A stretch of 64,000 nt of DNA from Leptospiraceae bacterium (GTDB lineage: Bacteria > Spirochaetota > Leptospiria > Leptospirales > Leptonemataceae), in assembly GCA_026005135.1 (NCBI GenBank), contig BPKM01000002.1, forward strand, positions 186,001 to 250,000, in the 5' to 3' direction. How positions within the stretch are numbered: the first letter of the stretch is position 1; each line of letters opens with the position of its first letter. Both the position numbers and the translations under genes were made by a program. Shown piece by piece: positions 45,700 through 55,088 of the stretch. Below the pieces are notes generated by a model that was given only the letters and a program-made list of their open reading frames with translations, ran no database searches and was not told the DNA's origin.

Positions 45700-47115
45700 A
45701 TGAACGATATTTTATTAGAAATTGAAAAAAACCCATTAGCAAAACAAATTGCAACAACAGTTGGTATTCCATTACCACCAATTTTAAAAAGATATAAAGG
45801 TCCCTGGAAAGAAAGAATTTTAGAAGATAAAAAAATTCAAGTAGGTGGTTATGGAAAAACCAAAGTACAGGAAATTTTAGCAACTTCATTGTTAAAAGCT
45901 GGAGCTCAAATTTATATTAATCCATCAATTGAAAATTCTGTTCGAACAATATACGAAGAAGCAAGAAGTGGCTTAGGTGGAATCTTTTTAACTGAACAAG
46001 ATAAATATGATAGCTTAGTATTTGATGCAACTAACATTCAAAACCCAGATGAATTAAAAGAAGTATATTATTTCTTTCATAATAATATTAGAAAATTAGG
46101 AAGTAATGGAAGAATAGTTATTATTGCAAAAGCAGATGAAGATCAAAAAACATTAGAAGGAGCAGTTTGTTCAAGAGGTTTAGAAGGATTTACTAGAAGT
46201 ATAGCGAAAGAAATTGGTAAAAAAGGAAGTACAGCGAATATCATTTATGTTCGAGATAAAGCAGAAGATAGAATAGAAGGTGTTTTAAGATTTCTTTTAT
46301 CCGAACTATCTGCTTTTATTGATAATCAAGTATTTCGCGTATCCAATTTAGTTAAAGCACCTAAGGAAATTCCATTCCATCGTTCCTTAGATAGAAAAAA
46401 TATCTTAATTACCGGAGCAGCACGTGGTATTGGAGAAAAAACAGCAGAATTAATCGCACAGGAAGGTGCTAATGTTATATTAGTAGATCATCCTATGGCA
46501 GGTGAAGATCTAGGTAAAGTAGCTGAAAGATTAAATGGATATCCTATTTTAGCAGATTTAATGGATCCAGAATCTTATAATAAAATTACTTTTACTATTA
46601 AAGAAAAATTTGGTAAATTAGATGGTGTTGTTCATAATGCTGGTATTACCAGAGATAAAACAATTGCAAATATGAAAGAAGAACAATGGGATCAAGTTTT
46701 ACAAGTAAACCTTAAATCTATCTTAGGTTTAAATCAATCTCTGCTTGATAATGTATTAGAAGACTATAGCCATATTGTTTGTTTATCTTCTATTTCTGGC
46801 ATCGCTGGAAATTTTGGCCAAACCAATTATTCTTTAACTAAAGCTGCTTTAATTGGTTTTGTAAAACATCTTTCTGAACAAGTTGCAAAAAGAGGAATTA
46901 CAGTTAATGCAGTAGCACCAGGATTTATCGAAACAAAAATGACAGCGGTACTGCCGTTATTTATAAAAGAAGCAGGAAGAAGATTAAGTAATTTATCCCA
47001 GGGTGGATTACCAGAAGATGTTGGGCAATTAATCACCTTCTTAATGACACCAGGAAGTTATGGCATTACCGGTCAGGTAATTCGTGTTTGTGGTGGAGCC
47101 TTAATTGGTGCATAA
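45700..47115 (+). CDS. FabG-like 3-oxoacyl-(ACP/CoA) reductase, long form
   Basis: A 471-residue short-chain dehydrogenase. The first 220 residues form a Rossmann-like domain without obvious catalytic residues, as in FabG4-type high-molecular-weight reductases. The catalytic C-terminal domain has ILITGAARGIGEKTAELIA, HNAGITRDKTIANM, and the Ser-Tyr-Lys set in LSSISGIAGNFGQTNYSLTK. It interconverts 3-hydroxyacyl and 3-oxoacyl esters. Ribosome site GGAGG precedes it; the thiolase gene follows by 28 bp. Confidence 0.88.
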   Translation: MNDILLEIEKNPLAKQIATTVGIPLPPILKRYKGPWKERILEDKKIQVGGYGKTKVQEILATSLLKAGAQIYINPSIENSVRTIYEEARSGLGGIFLTEQDKYDSLVFDATNIQNPDELKEVYYFFHNNIRKLGSNGRIVIIAKADEDQKTLEGAVCSRGLEGFTRSIAKEIGKKGSTANIIYVRDKAEDRIEGVLRFLLSELSAFIDNQVFRVSNLVKAPKEIPFHRSLDRKNILITGAARGIGEKTAELIAQEGANVILVDHPMAGEDLGKVAERLNGYPILADLMDPESYNKITFTIKEKFGKLDGVVHNAGITRDKTIANMKEEQWDQVLQVNLKSILGLNQSLLDNVLEDYSHIVCLSSISGIAGNFGQTNYSLTKAALIGFVKHLSEQVAKRGITVNAVAPGFIETKMTAVLPLFIKEAGRRLSNLSQGGLPEDVGQLITFLMTPGSYGITGQVIRVCGGALIGA

Positions 47116-47143
47116 AAAAAATTTATTATAGGAGGAGAAAACT

Positions 47144-48442
47144 ATGGAAATATTAAACAAAAGAAGAAGAGCTGTAATAGTTAGTAGTGCAAGGACACCT
47201 TTTACCAGAGCATTTCAAGAATACTTAAAACTTGATACAATTGAATTAGGAAAAATAGCAGTAAAAGGTTTATTAGATAAAACAAAATTACCTTATCATG
47301 AAATTGATCAAATTATATGGGGTGCTGTTCTCTTGCCACATACTTATCCAAATATAGCAAGAGAAATTGCTCTTGATTTAGATTTACCAAGAGAAATTGA
47401 AGCATTTACAGCAACAAGAGCCTGTACAACAAGTTTATTAACTGTTACACTCGCAGCTGCAGCAATAGAAAGAGGTGAAGCAGACGTAATAATAGCTGGT
47501 GGAAGTGAATCAATCTCCAATGCAGAAGTTAGCCTTCCAAAAAAATTAATTCAGACATTAGCTCCGTTGGTAATGTCTAAAAAAGCTACACCAATGGATT
47601 ATTTAAAAGTTTTACCTCAATTAGCGCCATTTACGGATCTATTACCAAAAAGACCAGACGCAAGAGAAAGAACTACAGGTCAATTAATGGGAGAAGCTGC
47701 CGAAATTATGGCAAAGAAAAATAATATATCTCGCGAAGAACAAGATCAATTAGCATACGAATCTCATTTAAAAGCTTCTAAAGCTTACGAAAGAGGCCGA
47801 TTTGATGACGAAATCATACCAGTTACAGTAAATGGAAATACAGTATATAGAGATACAATTGTTAGAGCAGATACATCTATTGAAAAATTAAGTCAATTAA
47901 AACCAGTTTTTGCAAAAGATGGAACTATAACTGCTGGAAATGCAAGTGCTTTAACAGATGGAGCAGCTGCTGTATTATTAATGAGCGAAGATAAAGCTGA
48001 AAAATTAGGCTATGAACCTCTTGCTTATTTTAAAAGCTGGGATTACGTTGGAGTTGATCCCGCAGATCAATTATTAATTGGACCAGCTATTTCTATACCT
48101 AATGCGTTGGACAAAGCAGGTTTAACCTTAGATGATATAGATATTTTTGATATTCATGAAGCTTTTGCAGCACAGGTATTAAGTGTATTAAAAGCATTAG
48201 AAAGTGATTCTTTTGCAAAATATAAACTTAAAAAAGATAAGGCTATTGGAAAAATACCAAGAGAAAAAATGAATCTTAATGGTGGTTCTATTGCAATTGG
48301 ACATCCTTTTGGTGCAACTGGAGCAAGGATTATAGGAAATATTGCTAATGAATTAAAATTATCGAAGAAAAAAAGAGCTCTCGTAGGTATTTGTGCTGCT
48401 GGTGGTTTAGGTGGAGCAGCAATTTTAGAAGCAGTAAACTAA
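47144..48442 (+). CDS. Acetyl-CoA C-acyltransferase (thiolase)
   Basis: A 432-residue thiolase, intact, like FadI/FadA-long types. The acyl-accepting Cys is in TRACTTSLLTV, and the C-terminal catalytic residues are in GGSIAIGHPFGATGAR and ICAAGGLGG. Also DGAAAVLLMSEDKA and IHEAFAAQVL. It cleaves 3-oxoacyl-CoA, closing the beta-oxidation cycle encoded here (dehydrogenase, hydratase, dehydrogenase, thiolase). Ribosome site GGAGGAG lies 7 bp upstream. Confidence 0.92.
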   Translation: MEILNKRRRAVIVSSARTPFTRAFQEYLKLDTIELGKIAVKGLLDKTKLPYHEIDQIIWGAVLLPHTYPNIAREIALDLDLPREIEAFTATRACTTSLLTVTLAAAAIERGEADVIIAGGSESISNAEVSLPKKLIQTLAPLVMSKKATPMDYLKVLPQLAPFTDLLPKRPDARERTTGQLMGEAAEIMAKKNNISREEQDQLAYESHLKASKAYERGRFDDEIIPVTVNGNTVYRDTIVRADTSIEKLSQLKPVFAKDGTITAGNASALTDGAAAVLLMSEDKAEKLGYEPLAYFKSWDYVGVDPADQLLIGPAISIPNALDKAGLTLDDIDIFDIHEAFAAQVLSVLKALESDSFAKYKLKKDKAIGKIPREKMNLNGGSIAIGHPFGATGARIIGNIANELKLSKKKRALVGICAAGGLGGAAILEAVN

Positions 48443-48803
48443 AAATATGACAACAATGTTTAAAATTTTAGTTGCAAAAAAATCTCTATCAATTATTTTT
48501 GAATATATATTTAAATAAATTGAAATCAGTAGAGATTAAAAATAACATTACTGAGTTGTTTTAGTGCTAAATAGTAAAGAAGCTCAGCAAAAAGACTAAA
48601 TAACGTCGGCGGGTTTACTCGCCGACAACTGGTGGGTGGGCGGGATGACTTAATACGTCGGCGGGTTTACTCGCCGACAACTGGTGGGTGGGCGGGATGA
48701 CTTAATATCGTCGGCGGGTTTACTCGCCGACAACTGGTGGGTGGGCGGGATGACTTAATACATCGGCGGGTTTACTCGCCGACAACCCTAAAGGAGAGTA
48801 AAT
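48443..48803. other. Long leader region of CoA-transferase gene
   Basis: The 361 bp after the thiolase hold an AT-rich part with a weak inverted pair AATCTCTA / TAGAGATT and CTGAG/CTCAG, then the GC-rich tandem array (48604-48786), then a ribosome site AAAGGAG and the ATG at 48804. No protein is visible. Confidence 0.5.
48604..48786. repeat. Tandem array: hairpin plus G-rich tract, 3.5 units
   Basis: Units start at 48604 (52 bp), 48656 (53 bp) and 48709 (52 bp), with a partial unit at 48761-48786. Each unit has a stem GTCGGCG / CGCCGAC around GGTTTACT; the fourth has A for G in its first stem base. The three full units also carry GGTGGGTGGGCGGG, a four-run G tract typical of a G-quadruplex, then ATGACTTAATA. 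Units are nearly identical, so the array is recent or maintained. It is strikingly GC-rich for this genome and lies 17 bp before the CoA-transferase start. Confidence 0.85.
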
Positions 48804-50834
48804 ATGTATCAACAAATAGCAAAAAATATTTTATATGATTTAAGACAAAAAGCTGAACAGGGTATATTACAGGGGGAAGAATTTCATTTAAAAGTTATTG
48901 AAGATTTAAATCAACTTCCTCTTCCTTTTATTGACAACCCATTTATTAAAGCACTTTTAAATGAACAAATCAAAAAAGTGCCAGAATTATATAATACCCT
49001 ATTAAGGTTAAATTACATTCTTACAGAAATTATTATAAATTTATTATCTGAAAATTCAGAAAGATTTATAAAAAATCTAATTGAATTGTTAGATTATCGT
49101 ATTCATTGGGATGAATTTCCAACAGATTATAAACCAGAAGGAATCACTAATCCCAAAATTATTTCAGCAAAAGAAGCAGTTTCTTTAATTAATGACAATA
49201 GCGTTGTTTATACAAGTGGATTTGCTGCCAATGGTCGATGTTCAATTTTTTTTAGAGCTCTTAGAGAGGTCTATTTAGAAAAAGGTCGTCCAAAAAATTT
49301 AACCTGGATTGGAGTATCTGCTCAAGGAGGTAGAGGAAAAGCTCCAGGAACTATTGAAGAATTAGATATTCCAGGATTATTAAAAGAATATATATGTGGG
49401 CACGTAGAAACCGCAAAAAAGTTACTGAAGTTAGCAGAAGAAGGATATTTAGAAATCCACACAATGCCACAGGGTGAATTAACATTCCTTATAGAAGCTC
49501 AAAAAAACGGCATAACTTCTTTATTATCTGATACTGGAATTGGTACATTTTTAGATCCACGTATTGGAACTGGTTCTGCTGTTACTTATTCGGAAAAAAA
49601 TTATATAACTGTAAAAGGTAACTTATTAGAATATAGCTTACCAAAAATAGAATATGCTTTAATATCAGCTCCTTTTGCTGATGAAGAAGGAAACATCTAT
49701 CTTGATAAAGCAGCTGTGATTACGGAAATATATGATGCTATAGAAGCTGTAAAAAATAATAATGGCAAAGTCTTAATAGCAGTAGCAGACATTATTCCAA
49801 AGAATCCATCTAAAATATCTATTTCTCATGAAAAAGTTGATCATATCGTTGTTAATCCAAAAAATGAACAAGTTGGGGGTGTAAAACAAAGAAATTATTG
49901 GAAAATGTTCCTTCCTAAGGAAATACAAGAAAAAGAAGAAGGAGGCATTGAAGATATAGATTTTGCAGTATCTCAGATCAAAATTATTAATAATATTTTG
50001 GGAATAACACCTTATCGTAGAGAAATTGATAATATTTTAGCAAGACTTGCAACTTATGTTTTTGTAAATAACGTTGAAAAAGGATCTATTGTAAATATAG
50101 GAATTGGATTACCAGAAGAAGTATGTAGGATATTATACGAAACGGGCTTATATAAAGATTTAACATTTACAACTGAAAGTGGTGTATTTGGTGGATTACC
50201 TGTTCCTGGAATATTCTTTGGATCAGCTATCAATCCAGATCAAATTAATCAAAGTTCGTGGATGTTCCATCAATACGAAAAACAATTAGATGTTACTGTA
50301 TTAGGAATGTTAGAAACAGATTCCGAAGGCAATGTAAATGTATCTGCAAAAGGTCCTTCTATTTCTGAATTTGTTGGACCTGGTGGATTTCCTAATATTA
50401 GTAAATGTGCTAAAACAATTATCTTCGTTGGACCTTTTATGTGGAAAAGTAAGATGATTATTACAGACAAAGGCTTAAAAATACAAAAACCCGGTAAAAA
50501 GAAATTTGTGGATAAAGTTTCTCAAATTACATTTAATGCAAAACAAGCATTAGAAAAAAATAAAAACGTATTTTATGTAACTGACGTTGGTTTGTTTAAA
50601 TTATCAGACAAAGGACTACTTCTAACAGATATTTTTCCTGGAATTGATGTAGAAAAAGATATTTTAGCTAATAGTGATGCTAAAATCATTGTCTCCGATA
50701 ATTTAAATATTTTAGATATGTCTTTTGTTACTGGTAAGAATTTTTACTTAGGAGAATTAAAATCAAAAAAAAAGAAAACTTCTAAAAAAAGAAAATCACA
50801 ACTAAAAGATAATGTAATCAGTTTAGTTTCATAA
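48804..50834 (+). CDS. Family I CoA-transferase with N-terminal extension
   Basis: A 676-residue protein. Residues 1-115 form an unfamiliar helical extension. The rest is a fused alpha/beta family I CoA-transferase like propionate or acetate CoA-transferase (Pct/YdiF): first half with VVYTSGFAANGRCS and GGRGKAPGTIEELDI, second half with NIGIGLPEEVC and the catalytic Glu458 in TTESGVFGGLP. The last 20 residues are very basic (KKKKTSKKRKSQ). It would move CoA between acyl chains and acetate or similar acids. Its leader carries the tandem repeat array. Confidence 0.82.
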   Translation: MYQQIAKNILYDLRQKAEQGILQGEEFHLKVIEDLNQLPLPFIDNPFIKALLNEQIKKVPELYNTLLRLNYILTEIIINLLSENSERFIKNLIELLDYRIHWDEFPTDYKPEGITNPKIISAKEAVSLINDNSVVYTSGFAANGRCSIFFRALREVYLEKGRPKNLTWIGVSAQGGRGKAPGTIEELDIPGLLKEYICGHVETAKKLLKLAEEGYLEIHTMPQGELTFLIEAQKNGITSLLSDTGIGTFLDPRIGTGSAVTYSEKNYITVKGNLLEYSLPKIEYALISAPFADEEGNIYLDKAAVITEIYDAIEAVKNNNGKVLIAVADIIPKNPSKISISHEKVDHIVVNPKNEQVGGVKQRNYWKMFLPKEIQEKEEGGIEDIDFAVSQIKIINNILGITPYRREIDNILARLATYVFVNNVEKGSIVNIGIGLPEEVCRILYETGLYKDLTFTTESGVFGGLPVPGIFFGSAINPDQINQSSWMFHQYEKQLDVTVLGMLETDSEGNVNVSAKGPSISEFVGPGGFPNISKCAKTIIFVGPFMWKSKMIITDKGLKIQKPGKKKFVDKVSQITFNAKQALEKNKNVFYVTDVGLFKLSDKGLLLTDIFPGIDVEKDILANSDAKIIVSDNLNILDMSFVTGKNFYLGELKSKKKKTSKKRKSQLKDNVISLVS

Positions 50835-50856
50835 AATTTAATAAAAGGGGGTAAAT

Positions 50857-51717
50857 ATGCCATTTCACAGAGATAGCGCTAAACAAATAGAACAATTAGT
50901 AAAAAACTATAAACATAACGAATTGGATAAAGTTCAAAATCGAAGCCTGTATGATAAATATTTCCAGCTTTTTATGAAAAAGAACGAAAAAAATATTAAA
51001 AATGTTCTGGATTATTTATATACAGTAGATGGAATCATACCCTTCTTTCTAAAAGGGTTATTAGGAGAAGCGCCAAAGTTTCAATTTCAAGATTATAACA
51101 GCTATGTTTCTTCCATCAGCAGCAAATTGAATGATCAAGAAATATATGGATCTTTATATAATTTATTTGAATTATCAAAAGAAGAGTTCGAAGCAAACAA
51201 AAATGATTTTTATATTATCTATAAAAATATCAATTATTTTGAAAATAATTTAAATGTTGTTTTAGATATTGTCTTTGAAAGACTTGCAAAAAATGCATCT
51301 GTATTACCTGATTTTATTATAGCAAAAATTGCAAGTATGGCTTTAACACCATACATGTGTGCTAATATTGTACGCTTTATGCCAGAAAAACAGATTATTT
51401 CTTTAATGAAACATTTTGATATTAATTTTCTAACTGAAGTAGTAAATGAACTCGATCCACAATTAGTACAAAAATTGATGCCTGCTATTGAACAAAAACA
51501 AGTTGAAGAAATTTTTAAAATTATGCTACAAAAAGGTTATTTTCAGAAAATTGCTAACATATTTGAACATTTTAATGGAAATTTAGATTCTTATAAACAA
51601 GCACTAAAAAAACAAGTGACTTCTCCCGAAATAGCCCAAGAGATTATCAACAAGGTCTCTCCTTATTTTGTAAATGAAGCTAAAAAGCAAGAATTCATTC
51701 AATTTGTGAATGCCTAA
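50857..51717 (+). CDS. Hypothetical protein in acyl-CoA operon
   Basis: A 286-residue soluble helical protein, no signal peptide. Repeating helical blocks (LTEVVNELDPQLVQKLMPAI, VEEIFKIMLQKGYFQKIANIF) resemble HEAT- or MgtE-N-type repeats. I recognise no family. It lies 23 bp after the CoA-transferase with an AAAGGGGG ribosome site and is followed by a strong terminator, so it closes the operon. A role in acyl-CoA metabolism is inferred only from position. Confidence 0.6.
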   Translation: MPFHRDSAKQIEQLVKNYKHNELDKVQNRSLYDKYFQLFMKKNEKNIKNVLDYLYTVDGIIPFFLKGLLGEAPKFQFQDYNSYVSSISSKLNDQEIYGSLYNLFELSKEEFEANKNDFYIIYKNINYFENNLNVVLDIVFERLAKNASVLPDFIIAKIASMALTPYMCANIVRFMPEKQIISLMKHFDINFLTEVVNELDPQLVQKLMPAIEQKQVEEIFKIMLQKGYFQKIANIFEHFNGNLDSYKQALKKQVTSPEIAQEIINKVSPYFVNEAKKQEFIQFVNA

Positions 51718-51738
51718 CGCATGCCACACCAAGGTTTT

Positions 51739-51776
51739 GGTTTCTTATGGGAGTACCCGTAAGAAACCTTTTTTTT
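51739..51776 (+). terminator. Strong rho-independent terminator
   Basis: Arms GGTTTCTTATGGG and CCCGTAAGAAACC (one G-T pair) with AGTA loop, then eight T. It ends the rightward acyl-CoA operon; the convergent argG ends 6 bp further. Confidence 0.93.
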
Positions 51777-51781
51777 AATCT

Positions 51782-53053
51782 TTATTTTATCATTTCCAAA
51801 ATTTCTAAAAGATTTCTATTATTTATTATACTAAGATTCTGAACTTCTAATTGCCCAATACGATCTTCCTCAGTAAAATAGGATTGAGTTTTCTCCATAG
51901 AAAGTAAATCTGGATTATAATTGCCTTTTTCTGCTTCTGTATTCAATATGATATAATTATTACCTTTTTCTAATTCTAAAACAACCTTACCTGAAATTAA
52001 TTGCGAAACTTTTAATAAGGCTTGTTTTATAGAAATTGCTTCTATATCGTACCATCTTCCTTCGTATAATAATTTTCCTAATTTTCTTCCTAAATAAAAA
52101 TATAAATCTAATGTATTTTCATTTAAATAAACCTGTAATAATCTTTCATAAACAATATGTAATAATGCCATTCCCGGGGCTTCGTAAATTCCTCTACTTT
52201 TTGCTTCTATAACGCGATTTTCTATCATATCACAAATTCCTAAACCATGTCGGCCTGCTATTGTATTAGCTTCTTTTATTAATTCATACATAGAATTATA
52301 ATTTTTACCATTAATAGCTGTAGGTATTCCATTTTTAAATTCTATCTCTACAACTTCTGGTTCAATATTTACATTCCAAAAAGGAACTCCCATAATTGGT
52401 TCTACAATTTTTACTGATCTATTTAGATATTCCAGATCTTTTGCTTCGTGAGTTGCACCTAATAAGTTTGAATCAGTACTATAAGCTTTTTCAATACTTG
52501 ATTTATATGGTTTTCCTATTTTTTGTAAATATTCTGCCATTTCTTTTCTTCCACCAAATTGTTTAACAAATTCTGGATCCAGCCATGGCTTATAAATTTG
52601 AATTTCTGGATAAAATAATTTTGCATAACGATAAAAACGTTGAATATCATTTCCTCTATATGTACTTCCATCTCCAAAAATAGAAACATTATCTTTTTTC
52701 ATTTGATTTACTATCGCTTTAGTTGTAACTGCCCTCCCAAGTGGAGTGGTATTAAAATATTTCAATCCACCAGCTTGAATATGAAAAGCACCACATTGAA
52801 TTGCAATAATTCCTTCGCGGGCTATTTCCTCTTTACAATCTAATAGAATGGCTTTTTTAGCTCCATATTGATAAGCTATTTCGGGAATTTCATTTATATT
52901 ATCTTCGTCTGGTTGAGCTAAATCTGCTGTATAACAATATACTTCTACATTATTTTCAGACATCCAGGCAACAGCTGTTCTGGTATCCAAACCACCGGAA
53001 AATGCTAACGCAATCTTTTGATTTTTTGGCAATGACTTTAAAATAGATTTCAT
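51782..53053 (-). CDS. argG: Argininosuccinate synthase
   Basis: A 423-residue enzyme. The ATP-binding loop is KIALAFSGGLDTRTAVAWM near residue 15, the second signature is FGDGSTYRGNDIQRF (compare the family GxTxKGNDQ region), and GRHGLGICDMIENRV is the third. It joins citrulline and aspartate with ATP for arginine synthesis. argH is not nearby. It is convergent with the acyl-CoA operon terminator. The upstream 560 bp hold a relic of the DUF1564-like gene. Confidence 0.93.
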   Translation of the reverse strand: MKSILKSLPKNQKIALAFSGGLDTRTAVAWMSENNVEVYCYTADLAQPDEDNINEIPEIAYQYGAKKAILLDCKEEIAREGIIAIQCGAFHIQAGGLKYFNTTPLGRAVTTKAIVNQMKKDNVSIFGDGSTYRGNDIQRFYRYAKLFYPEIQIYKPWLDPEFVKQFGGRKEMAEYLQKIGKPYKSSIEKAYSTDSNLLGATHEAKDLEYLNRSVKIVEPIMGVPFWNVNIEPEVVEIEFKNGIPTAINGKNYNSMYELIKEANTIAGRHGLGICDMIENRVIEAKSRGIYEAPGMALLHIVYERLLQVYLNENTLDLYFYLGRKLGKLLYEGRWYDIEAISIKQALLKVSQLISGKVVLELEKGNNYIILNTEAEKGNYNPDLLSMEKTQSYFTEEDRIGQLEVQNLSIINNRNLLEILEMIK

Positions 53054-53312
53054 ATATCCAATTTCTTTTAAAATTATACAATGTAAATTCGTTTACATAA
53101 TTTATAAGCATATATAAATCAATAACAACTTTTTGATTAATACGATTATAATATGCACTATAATTTATACATGGCTATTTGGCTATTTATACAGCAAAAA
53201 CTGTCTCATAAACGAATCAATAATACTTTTTTTTTATTATTGTTGCAGTAAAATTCTTGTGAAAAATTATTTACCCATCCATTTTATTACTATAACATTT
53301 TATGATTTTTAA
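53054..53312. other. Intergenic stretch upstream of DUF1564-like relic
   Basis: Together with the relic that follows, this is a 561-bp gap between argG and the hydrolase gene. It is AT-rich with no open frame or convincing promoter. A weak ATGGCTA similarity near 53173 may be the decayed 5' end of the relic. Confidence 0.35.
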
Positions 53313-53545
53313 GGATATATCAGAAATGACGAGGGTATAGTATCAGTAATATTAGAAAGTTACTGATTGAATGATAATGTTATAAAAGTTTTGATGATAA
53401 GGTATCTTTATTGAGGATCCCGTTAAGGGAAATTGGCTCTGGATTTGTAACAACTATTACAGAAATCAAGATGGAGCATCGATTTTACAGGGTAAGAGAG
53501 CTTGTAGAATAAAACGTGAAAATTTTATGTGCATAAAATAATTTA
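53313..53545 (+). pseudogene. Decayed third copy of DUF1564-like gene
   Basis: This aligns with the 3' half of the copies at 6.1 and 21.0 kb. Long exact blocks remain (AAGGTATCT, CCCGTTAAGGGAAAT, TTTGTAACAACTATTACAGA, GAGCATCGATTTTACAGGG), but there are in-frame stops and small changes. After the stop the ATAAAATAATTTA tail matches copy 2. The 5' half is no longer recognisable. Confidence 0.85.
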
Positions 53546-53614
53546 AATATTATAATGAAATCAGATATATAGGATATTATGTAAATTTTATAATAAAATA
53601 TTGTTTAGCTTAAT

Positions 53615-54544
53615 TTAATTCATAGAATTAGGAACAGTTAAGAAATCATCTATTCTAAAAATTTCTTCTAAGGTTTTTTCTTGTATTACTTCTTGGGCAT
53701 CATGACCTGTTTTATCAAAGATAACTAATTTACTATCAGGGATAAGTTTTTTAAATCTATAAACATTATGAACAGGAATCCATTTATCTTCTTTACCCCA
53801 TAAAATTAAAGTCGGTTGATAAATTTTTTTTAATTCATGCTCTGGAATAGGAATTAATTCTTCTGTTAATAAATCAATTAAAGCTTTAGTATCATTTTTA
53901 GTTTTAAATGGATAATAATAGATTTCATTTTTAATTTCAGATATTTTTGAATAATCATAATATGCAGTAGATAAAATATATGGGAAAATTACAGGATTTA
54001 TTAATAATGTAGGTATTTGATTTAAAATAGGAACTTTACCTAACTTTAAAAACCATGGACGTTCTTTTGCTTGATGTAAACCGGCAGAATCAATTAAAAT
54101 TAATTTTTCAACTTTTTTTGGATTTTTTATGGTATAGCGTAATACAATTTCTCCCCCCATTGAATTTCCCATCAAAATAATATTTGATAAGTTAAAATGA
54201 TTTAAAACATTATCAAGAAAATCAACATAAAATTTACGAGAATATGTAATATCTGGTTTTTCGGAAAATCCAAAGCCAGGAAGATCAAAGCATAAAGTAT
54301 AATATTTTTTTGATAAGGGTTCCATTATAGCATCCCAGGCAGTTGTATTTGCCCCTAAACCATGAATCATTACAATAGCTTTATTTTCCCTTTGATTTCT
54401 CTCTCTATAAAAAATTTTTATATTATTAATAATAACAAACTTACCATCGGGATAATATTTTTTTGCTAAATCCTCTTCTTTATAATTTTGTGTACAAAAT
54501 GAATTTATAAATAGAATCAATAATATAAGTTTTTTAGTTTTCAT
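53615..54544 (-). CDS. Alpha/beta hydrolase lipoprotein
   Basis: A 309-residue protein with a lipoprotein signal ending INSFC (Cys17) and an alpha/beta hydrolase domain. The oxyanion motif is IHGLGANTTAW, the nucleophile is in LMGNSMGGEIVLRY, the acid is in LWGKEDKWIPV, and the His is in DKTGHDAQEV. Similar hydrolases include esterases and meta-cleavage-type enzymes. The substrate is unknown. The gene is divergent from the small exported protein at 54622. Confidence 0.82.
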   Translation of the reverse strand: MKTKKLILLILFINSFCTQNYKEEDLAKKYYPDGKFVIINNIKIFYRERNQRENKAIVMIHGLGANTTAWDAIMEPLSKKYYTLCFDLPGFGFSEKPDITYSRKFYVDFLDNVLNHFNLSNIILMGNSMGGEIVLRYTIKNPKKVEKLILIDSAGLHQAKERPWFLKLGKVPILNQIPTLLINPVIFPYILSTAYYDYSKISEIKNEIYYYPFKTKNDTKALIDLLTEELIPIPEHELKKIYQPTLILWGKEDKWIPVHNVYRFKKLIPDSKLVIFDKTGHDAQEVIQEKTLEEIFRIDDFLTVPNSMN

Positions 54545-54621
54545 ATATTCTATCTTTTTGAATAATATTTAAAATCAAATTTTTTGTAACTTTTATATAT
54601 AATTATTCGAATTTCTCTTTG

Positions 54622-55008
54622 ATGGAAAGAATCTATCTTAAAAAATTATTGATAAGTATCATTTCTATATTTTTAACTATTGCTTTTAGTGGAAATTTCA
54701 TTTGTCAGAATAAATGTGATTATATTTTAAAACATACTTTTAAATCAACAAAAATTACATGCCCATTTCATTATACCTCTTCTATTAACAAATCTGATTC
54801 TTTTTATAATTATATTAGAACAACTCATTGTAAATTAAAACATATACAAGAATATCAAAATCATAAAATTATCGTACATTTAGATATAGTACTAATTAAA
54901 CGATTTATTTATCCCACTAATTATAAAACTAAAATACGATTTATAAATAATATTCTATTATTTTCATCTATTCCTATTTATATTCAAAAACAAAGTTTCC
55001 TCTGTTAA
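54622..55008 (+). CDS. Small exported protein upstream of copper ATPase
   Basis: About 128 residues with an N-terminal signal peptide ending about residue 27 (AFSGN). The mature part contains Cys and His residues (CQNKCDYILKHTF, ITCPFHYTSS, TTHCKLKH) and could bind metal. It lies 80 bp before the CopB gene, so a copper-related role is inferred from position. I do not recognise the family. The ATG at 54622 is preferred over the TTG before it. Confidence 0.5.
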   Translation: MERIYLKKLLISIISIFLTIAFSGNFICQNKCDYILKHTFKSTKITCPFHYTSSINKSDSFYNYIRTTHCKLKHIQEYQNHKIIVHLDIVLIKRFIYPTNYKTKIRFINNILLFSSIPIYIQKQSFLC

Positions 55009-55088
55009 ATTACACCTAAACAAAAATAATAAATTATATTTAAATAATTTATCATATATTTTTATAATATTACTTTAAGGAGGAAAAT

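Noticed and set aside
48604..48786. CRISPR array
   Set aside because: The units are contiguous 52-53 bp copies with no unique spacers, only 3.5 units, and no cas genes nearby.
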